DNA from: Fasciolopsis buskii
Lineage: Eukaryota; Platyhelminthes; Trematoda; Plagiorchiida; Fasciolidae
Direction of reading: 5' to 3'
Assembly: GCA_008360955.1 (NCBI GenBank)
Contig: LUCM01009059.1
Location: forward strand, 88,462 to 152,461
DNA: 64,000 bases
Numbering within the stretch: the stretch's first letter is position 1; each line of letters begins with the position of its first letter. The translations under genes were made by a program, and so were the position numbers. Under the pieces are notes generated by a model. That model saw nothing but the letters and a program-made list of their open reading frames with translations, ran no database searches and was not told the origin of the DNA. Below are positions 61,101 through 64,000 of the stretch, in pieces.

Positions 61101-63772
61101 ACTTGTCCATAGGACTATACCACTTTCCGCATTAATTCGGAATTATCGCAACATTATTCGTATTTATGTCAAAAATATTCGGAAACCAGTAAGAGCATGT
61201 CTTGCTTCCATAAACTTCGCAACAGCACAACTCCCAGCAGAATGGAAAACAGGGCATTAATAGTCAGTATACCTTGCAGTGCGCACACAAACATGTGGCC
61301 ATGTAAGATGGATCACGCTTTTCCACAATAAACCCGCTGACTGACATTTCCGAATAGTTCTGACATGATTCCAAAATGTGTGAGATGGTAAAGAATTTTG
61401 AAAGTAAGTCCTCTAATAAGCTCAACTGCACTATTTTGAAAAGCTGAGGGAAGGCCATCGGAGCTCCACGCCTTTGGATGCCCTAGGGCTTAGACTTACT
61501 CGTAAAACTCGGTTTCAGATGGATCTGTCGAAACCGACGGCGGGACGTATGCTCAAATAGTTGAAGGAAGGGATGATGATGAAGGAAGCTTAAAATGTTC
61601 TTTAAGTGTTCCACCCAAGGCATCAGAACTGGCTGCTGACTACAGGTGAGCGAATTTCACAAGTCGTTTCGCTTACACAGTGCTTTTCCAACGGTGGCCA
61701 AAAGCTTATATACCACTTGTTATTGCTTAGACATGGATATAAATTCAAGACCCGAACGAGGCGAAACATTTTCCACACAGTATAAATCCTGCACTATGGC
61801 TCACAAAATCATTCAGACCAATTCAGAACAGACAGTTTCTACAGAATTTTGAGAAATGCCGAATGAGAAAGAAAAGAGCGTACTTCCTCACTCTCCTCGA
61901 GGTTTAACCGTAGAGCATCCAGGACCGAGATCCACTTTTCAAGCACGCCCCGCAAAACAAGCAACCCCATAGAGAGGACCTATCGAAGAATCGAAGCTGG
62001 CCCTGATATACGGGAACATGATTATGGTTATCCTTTGGTGAAGACATCGCCAGTCGAGCAATGGGCGGAAGGTTGATTTGATCCGTGGAAGTGCGAGAGG
62101 GGCAAAGAACTATCTGCTTTTCAAGACGACAGAGCTTGCGCATATGACGAAGTCCATGGACGATCACGAACAGCAGCATTTCGAGGCAACTGAAATTAGA
62201 TCAATTCCCAGAGGGTTGGAGCCCACTGTGCGGCAACCCTTTCTACAGATCGTCACAAAAGTCGATTCATCCCAAGGGGCGAAAACCTTTACTTCCGTTT
62301 ATACTTTTGGGAACGGGGTCTTCAGTTATCTCTACAACGCCAGTAAGCCATTAGTGCGCCCAAAATGAGTCAGTTTTGGAATGCGTCGAAAAGTGGGTGG
62401 GCCATATGAAACATTATACGCAAAAGTTCTTTTCGTTCGATAACAGTCCGGTGAAAATAATTGGCTTCTTAAGCGGATGAACCCCCCTGTCGTCTCAGTT
62501 TTATTGCGCCTAATACGAAACACCATATACGCTTGAAATCGGAGCACAAATACGGTATCAGTGAGTTCCACATTAACTTACTTCAGAAACATGCTTTGAG
62601 CTAGTGCAGCGCGTAACTGTGAGAGCAGTGGAAACTGAATGGGTTCCATCAGCAGATTTCTCTTGAGAGACCAATGTACTACCATTATCCTCGGTGGGCG
62701 AGTTATCCTGTGCAGATCCCGATCTGTCTAATGGCAAAGAACGGATCGATCCTGGTGCAAACGAGGCTTCAGAAACGGAACGAATTTCGGAATCAATTTC
62801 GGGAACAGACTTTGACGAGCGTATGGTACTTGTCGGTGACAACTCAACGACGTGGTGGATCACTGGAACCAAGCAGGATATCAACCATGTTAATTAAAAC
62901 TCGGGAGAAAGTTACACTGACTTGACAATCAACGACAGATTGATGACTTAGCCACTAATTCATAGTATATAAATATTCAGTGATTCAAATTCTAAATATA
63001 AATATTATAAATGAACATACCCGACAGCACCGCGTTTCAAGCAAAATTTGTTGAGTGAAAAAAATTCAACTCCAATATAAAACATACCGAATTCGATGAA
63101 AACGACTCCCAGTTAAATATTTCAAAATCAGATACGCATAGAGGTGGCTCAGGTCAGTTTCACGAGCACCAAATTCGACCTGATGTGCTCCACTCTTCAC
63201 TACTAACGGAGGCAGGACATAATCAAAATTGAAATGAGAAAAACAGTACGTCCACTAACATAAATGATGCAGATGATGGATTCGAGTGAAAAAATGTAAC
63301 CGAGAATTCAAAAGAACGTCCAGTTAGAGGATCTCGCGAATCCGAAGCCGGGAATAAAATACGTCCAACCTGAATAATTAAGATGCTAGCTTTTCGCACA
63401 CTTAAGTCATTTTACTGAGCAGCAGCTCGAATTGAATTACCTGTCAATTATTGCCTGTTTGGAGGATGGCGTAAACGAGGGAATCTACCGGTGGGTGTGT
63501 GAACCACTTTTACACAGTCTCATTCCTTGTTCTGTAAATATTTAGTTCCTTACGCACGTAACCTACATCTGACACGGAGGCTCAAACAGCGATAGCACCA
63601 AATTTTCTTTCTTCCGCAGAGGAAATATCTAAGGCTGGTTCAGGGGGATCACCATAAACGCGGCAATGTGGTCGACCTTTATTGAACAAATGGATGTCGC
63701 GTCGACACCGTTTGTGTCTCGAAATAATGAAATTCAATAAAGCTTTCCGCGCAGGTCGGAGCATTTTGTCAG
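26827..63772 (-). CDS. CEP350: CEP350-like centrosomal protein, 3' part of gene
   Basis: The exons, in transcript order, are 62862-62582, 59518-59262, 59069-58943, 56087-55786, 55666-55410, 55269-54857, 49268-48445, 44671-44323, 40650-40254, 33116-32924 and 27229-26827. All have AG/GT borders and matching phases, giving about 1266 residues. Most of the protein is low-complexity Ser/Thr/Glu-rich with short helices (LKLRRERAEKLLALSKNLEQ). The last two exons are conserved: RRLLFDLVCELIQQTY, FRLWQGQNR and DRLLELELRNDEGNWLSY. These recall the end of vertebrate CEP350, a centriole and microtubule-anchoring protein (family comparison from memory). No CAP-Gly motif (GKNDG type) was found in these exons. 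Introns reach 7 kb and are filled with retroelements. The 5' end is outside the window; 63599-63772 may be a further upstream exon. Confidence 0.7.
27990..29845 (+). pseudogene. CR1/Jockey-like non-LTR retrotransposon, RT core missing
   Basis: 28080-28750 is an AP-type endonuclease region: KTQIFLPSDITHLQFPNYAF, FRLPNLDFSSGEFQIM, and the block KREWLGHSLDTSIMGREAKQ that in this class follows the GDFN motif. 28741-28947 continues the same element in another frame (SADWDGFRAFLGSNPW; ESPEWFNHACD). Then come the arginine-rich linker (RHWRRPPTPASHQRFVQ) and, from about 29400, the C-terminal part (LYKAQIRFALEYCSHVW, EQVKRKAIWLINDLS, LFKSRINKRILK) with frame breaks. The catalytic palm (FADD-type) should lie between, but the sequence jumps across it. 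It sits in a gene 2 intron, antisense to the gene. Confidence 0.75.
30082..30780 (-). pseudogene. RTE fragment, left outer inverted copy
   Basis: Read on the minus strand, this is a decayed RTE RT fragment: PDDAVLLIRDPSKPQLF just after the catalytic box, then FCYLSNYISPGGR in place of 'FxYLGSxISPGG', then LSNLKYLCYLRDTRF. Positions 30082-30645 are the reverse complement of 41250-41813 with no difference in the parts I compared. Both borders cut through the element. Confidence 0.7.
31948..32610 (+). repeat. Dispersed repeat ending in (TA)n, copy 1
   Basis: This is related over its length to 57484-58181 in the same orientation. Shared landmarks are GTTTTACTCT.CCAGAATT, CAGTTTGACATA, AACCAGTGGACA (here AATCAGTGGACAGTGACG), GTTGTGAATAA, CTTTGTTCTC and GAATACAAATTC. 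It ends at a short TA tract (about 32597-32611). It is probably a transposon family with a simple-repeat tail; the class is unknown. Confidence 0.6.
32924..33116 (-). CDS. CEP350: Gene 2 exon, conserved C-terminal region (first half)
   Basis: The acceptor CCCTTTTCCAATTTCTGTCAG is strong and the donor is GTAGGT. It encodes LSPELLSLPNLRFISRRLLF, then DLVCELIQQTYAGEDHEF, then SSTQFRLWQGQN. The pattern R-x-L-x-F-D-L...E-I/L-x-Q matches what I recall of the CEP350 C-terminus. Confidence 0.82.
33239..35332 (+). mobile_element. Internally deleted RTE element, left copy
   Basis: The element ends in a GATGATGATG repeat, as RTE elements do. Its reading frame has three parts. 33918-34253 is a Ser/Thr-rich leader ending LNLGPFNVCT. 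Next come tandem in-frame stops (TGA TAG, 34251-34256). 34257-35141 reads from the start of the AP endonuclease (SLSIDVCCMSEARIQDSS; GQRGVGIVLSEKE) straight into the RT thumb and C-terminus (IVDRFTYLGSCVSNDG; LLYGCETWSMRVGDVRR; RLRWLGHVLRVANTRLPYRA; GWGPKDWSICWLETLKDM). Most of the endonuclease and the whole RT catalytic palm are absent, so it cannot be autonomous. The right copy is a near-perfect match. Confidence 0.85.
35724..36776 (-). pseudogene. Penelope-like element fragment with GIY-YIG tail, flanked by an inverted repeat
   Basis: The minus frame 36560-36342 reads HPLIHQNVSELTARLLQ, then PRGITVAHRPSNFKKAF. Continuing below with frame breaks, it gives KCYIGQIV, EHKLATRRHDPLHF and GTREFLE-like blocks. 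The order '...G-I-x-V-A-H-R/K-P ... Y-V/I-G-Q-T-x-x-x-L-x-x-R-x-x-E-H' is that of the C-terminal GIY-YIG region of Penelope-like elements. About 185 bases at 35724-35907 recur inverted at 36592-36776 with roughly one difference in twelve. Penelope elements often have such inverted terminal repeats. No RT domain was found. Confidence 0.65.
37383..39526 (-). mobile_element. Internally deleted RTE element, right inverted copy
   Basis: This is the reverse complement of 33239-35332: coordinates sum to 72715 across the coding part and to 72765 beyond the gap, so the only length change is the gap and its duplicated flank. The 287-codon frame 38437-37574 differs from the left copy by one residue (SMAKIG instead of SMARIG), and the leader frame 38836-38462 is identical. 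A few substitutions are visible elsewhere, for example in the 3' end (AGCGCC versus AGCGCT). It carries the same endonuclease-to-thumb deletion and the same tandem stops. Confidence 0.85.
38956..38965. other. Assembly gap (10 N) with 40-base duplicated flanks
   Basis: Positions 38916-38955 and 38966-39005 are the same 40 bases (beginning CTGAGTGGGCGCCTATCC and ending TTAGTCTTCCA). The left arm contains this stretch only once (about 33760-33799). The duplicated flank is best read as two contig ends that overlap but were joined by a fixed-length gap. Confidence 0.9.
40254..40650 (-). CDS. CEP350: Gene 2 exon
   Basis: The acceptor is TTTTGTTTTCAAG and the donor GTATTT. It encodes SRLDALRDKKEDSMPLHG, a Pro/Ser/Asp-rich stretch and a C-terminal helical part (LEPLIREALDYFWQARSD; RFSFDAFEEA). 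It ends with one base of a split codon that fits the exon at 33116. The intron between them holds the palindromic transposon cluster. Confidence 0.78.
41250..41990 (+). pseudogene. RTE fragment, right outer inverted copy
   Basis: 41250-41813 mirrors 30082-30645 (coordinates sum to 71895). Read on +, it gives LLIRDPSKPQLF, FCYLSNYISPGG and later decayed RT thumb sequence. Beyond 41813 it continues differently from the left copy, with a decayed element end (RLRHENLLNRLM ... FKTTLRSALF). Confidence 0.65.
42917..42958. repeat. (TA)n tract with interspersed TG
   Basis: Alternating TA units with two GT interruptions, about 42 bases, in a gene 2 intron. Confidence 0.9.
44323..44671 (-). CDS. CEP350: Gene 2 exon
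   Basis: The acceptor is TTGAACTGTTAG and the donor GTGAGT. It encodes NDAARQSLSRISSIKVGS, an Ala/Thr-rich linker, then a helix DLVENLTQELFGKVLSDVVD that resembles the 'LTEELL...' helices near the CEP350 C-terminus. It ends in phase 0. Confidence 0.75.
46205..46232. repeat. (AAC)n microsatellite
   Basis: Roughly eight CAA/AAC units, preceded by an ACGACTAC-rich stretch (46180-46205). Confidence 0.9.
47437..47715 (+). pseudogene. Possible mariner/Tc1-like transposase scrap
   Basis: The frame contains EMINAVIVKDYQGLMIDYVP, then HHQTKQFLKMALLRDSLQSH. In mariner transposases the central catalytic region has the pattern 'V-M-x-x-V-F-W-D-x-x-G-v-x-x-I-D-Y-L-P-x-G-Q-T-I...L-L-x-x-L', which this follows with changes. 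No N-terminal helix-turn-helix, no third catalytic Asp and no terminal inverted repeats were found. It lies inside a gene 2 intron. Confidence 0.4.
48445..49268 (-). CDS. CEP350: Gene 2, largest exon (824 nt)
   Basis: The acceptor is ACTTTTTTGGCAG and the donor GTAAGT. After a short helix (TEIIESIKRKLRECEGN) it is a long disordered Pro/Ser/Thr/Asp-rich segment (PSPGPLPQPTPISISH; SLAEDLVSATDTEGDLQ; VNIVTVDEPKPGQVS). It ends in phase 2 and fits the exon at 44671 directly. This is the interval where a CAP-Gly exon might be expected, but no such motif is present. Confidence 0.8.
49269..51949. other. Part of gene 2 intron, no recognised feature
   Basis: A minus-strand open stretch at 51177-50777 (MDYDYIACEVELKWEDG; ILGIRRLLLGSKISRGL, in two frames) looks protein-like, but I cannot name it. 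It may be another transposon scrap. Confidence 0.4.
51950..53400 (+). pseudogene. CR1/Jockey-like non-LTR remnant with YVDD
   Basis: 51957-52238 holds an endonuclease trace: AGDF, then KGDCTLDRIITNHPILNHL, the block that precedes the catalytic SDH in this class. From about 52690 the RT palm is present: FFKYVDDISLSGHI (TATGTCGATGAT at 52752-52763). After a frameshift it continues FFNFFNNLSLIHDFLVRSGL, LMSSKSVKCQF and MDSIKYLGMTID, and degenerates by about 53300. The fingers region between endonuclease and palm is missing. Confidence 0.7.
53570..54350 (+). pseudogene. RTE 3' remnant
   Basis: 53580-53660 reads GYLRNRAPPGGLYRIKSHH, in place of 'YLGSxISPGG...'. Further decayed thumb sequence follows. 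The segment 54200-54350 (CTACAACTGAGTACCGCAGT and after) looks like an RTE 3' untranslated end. There are many stops and frame breaks. Confidence 0.5.
54857..55269 (-). CDS. CEP350: Gene 2 exon with helix
   Basis: The acceptor is CATTTTCGTAG and the donor GTGGGT. It encodes a basic Ser-rich region (SSPARRRLLSASAVSS), then a helical stretch (DLSAMESRIRALHSNLQ, AILARINQRHKF) ending STVMQHKQ in phase 0. Confidence 0.78.
55410..55666 (-). CDS. CEP350: Gene 2 exon
   Basis: The acceptor is CTTTATCGTAG and the donor GTGAGT. Its one-base start matches the phase-2 end of the upstream exon. It encodes PYDARTSKTISASAG, HSSESFEEVVPTSSSVEN and an acidic end (DDIENDVSVDRSNAG). Confidence 0.75.
55786..56087 (-). 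CDS. CEP350: Gene 2 exon
   Basis: The donor is GTGAGT (phase 2). The acceptor could be GGGAAG before GCC (56087) or CTATCAG before ACC (56078); both keep phase 0. It encodes TKRKMTRIEELRSGVPKTS and a Ser/Thr/Asp-rich stretch ending DLSRLELSLKSL. Confidence 0.7.
56452..56600. repeat. Two TA tracts bracketing a short unique core
   Basis: (TA)n at about 56454-56489 and 56578-56593 flank a 90-base core that includes ACCGGTTTCGCGGTTATTG. It is probably the edge of a dispersed repeat. Confidence 0.7.
57484..58181 (+). repeat. Dispersed repeat ending in (TA)n, copy 2
   Basis: This is the same family as 31948-32610, in the same orientation. It ends in an uninterrupted TA tract of about 68 bases (58113-58181). 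Confidence 0.6.
58943..59069 (-). CDS. CEP350: Gene 2 exon, basic coiled coil
   Basis: The acceptor is CTCCTGTTTTTAG and the donor GTGAGT. It encodes LLQRAAMLKLRRERAEKLL and a charged helix through EEAEVVRLEKKALK. Such short basic helices with regular Leu are typical of centrosomal scaffold proteins. It connects in phase on both sides. Confidence 0.75.
59262..59518 (-). CDS. CEP350: Gene 2 exon, Ser/Pro/His-rich
   Basis: The acceptor is TTTGATTCCAG and the donor GTAAAA. It runs from phase 0 to phase 2. It encodes VSSNSMITVQTHTDGEI ... NPITPLNRTEDDGSEDV, a low-complexity, probably disordered segment. Confidence 0.7.
59519..62581. other. Gene 2 intron, mostly unassigned
   Basis: Apart from the candidate cassette exon at 61273-61443, no motif or repeat was recognised. 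Open frames at 61904-62368 overlap on both strands and have no splice-bounded structure. Confidence 0.4.
61273..61443 (-). CDS. Gene 2, possible cassette exon
   Basis: A 57-codon open frame lies between the acceptor GGCCTTCCCTCAG and the donor AAG/GTATAC, in phase 0/0. It can therefore be included or skipped between the flanking phase-0 borders at 62582 and 59518. The product is hydrophobic at first (VQLSLLEDLLSKFFTISHI) and ends in a Cys/His cluster (CLCAHCK), unlike the Ser-rich neighbours. It is not proven. Confidence 0.35.
62582..62862 (-). CDS. CEP350: Gene 2 exon, Ser/Thr-rich
   Basis: The acceptor is CTTGGTTCCAG and the donor GTAAGT. It starts with two bases of a split codon and ends in phase 0. 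It encodes IHHVVELSPTSTIRSSKSV, then a Ser-rich disordered stretch ending SKHVSE. Confidence 0.7.
63599..63772 (-). CDS. CEP350: Gene 2, possible upstream exon
   Basis: The acceptor ATTATTTCATATTAG is strong. The frame reads DKMLRPARKALLNFIISR, then HCRVYGDPPEPALDISSAEE. A phase-1 end at a weak donor (GTGCTA) would fit the next exon; another phase-1 donor lies nearer the acceptor (TATG/GTGATC). I do not recognise the peptide. It is coding-like and basic. Confidence 0.4.
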
Positions 63773-64000
63773 CTAATATGAAATAATTAACAGACATCAA
63801 AGACATGTATGCCTGACAAATAAAACTTGGAAATAGTACAGATTCGCAACTTTTCTCGGTCGCTAGCGCAAGTCGGTCGAAAGTTTGATATAACAGTTTG
63901 GATTGCCACCTTTTGAATTATAAGGGAAAAATAAACAAACAAAGCGAAATGAAGACTGGTAAAAATGACAGTGCCGAAAGGCAGCAACTCAAAACAAAAT

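Noticed and set aside
61904..62368. Overlapping open frames on both strands
   Set aside because: No recognisable domain, no fitting splice phase and no codon pattern favouring either strand.

Overview
The window is eukaryotic. Coding sequence comes in short exons with GT...AG borders, separated by kilobase-long introns packed with retrotransposon debris. The repeat complement (RTE-clade and CR1/Jockey-like non-LTR elements, a Penelope-like element with a GIY-YIG tail, a mariner-like scrap) together with gene style suggests a large-genome animal. A digenean flatworm (liver-fluke-like trematode) is my best guess. This is inference from protein flavour, not a database match.

Two host genes can be read, and they converge. 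Gene 1 (+ strand, 1-15547) is the 3' part of a gene for a long coiled-coil protein: nine exons, all splice phases compatible, 756 residues visible, 5' end outside the window. Gene 2 (- strand, from about 63772 down to 26827) is the 3' part of a large centrosomal-protein gene. I call it a CEP350 homologue because its last two exons resemble the conserved C-terminal region of that family. Eleven exons from 62862 down are phase-compatible and give about 1266 residues. Two further candidate exons lie at 63599-63772 and 61273-61443. The start of gene 2 lies beyond 64000.

Between the stop codons (15548-26826) there is no host gene that I can support. This stretch holds a (TA)n tract, a degenerate RTE reverse transcriptase on - (about 21700-23060), the C-terminal end of an LTR-retrotransposon polyprotein on + (23164-23565), and an RTE 3' fragment on - (about 24938-25925).

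The introns of gene 2 are the most unusual part. The intron 33117-40253 contains two inverted, almost identical copies of an internally deleted RTE element (33239-35332 + and 37383-39526 -). They flank a 2-kb spacer holding a Penelope-like element that is itself bordered by an inverted repeat. Outside them lies a third inverted pair (30082-30645 and 41250-41813), made of a degenerate RTE fragment duplicated without visible change. A 10-N assembly gap at 38956-38965, with the same 40 bases on both sides, sits in the right arm, so part of this architecture needs long-read confirmation. Other introns hold two CR1/Jockey-like copies (27990-29845, 51950-53400), another RTE 3' fragment (53570-54350), a (TA)n-tailed dispersed repeat in two copies (31948-32610, 57484-58181) and a mariner-like scrap (47437-47715).
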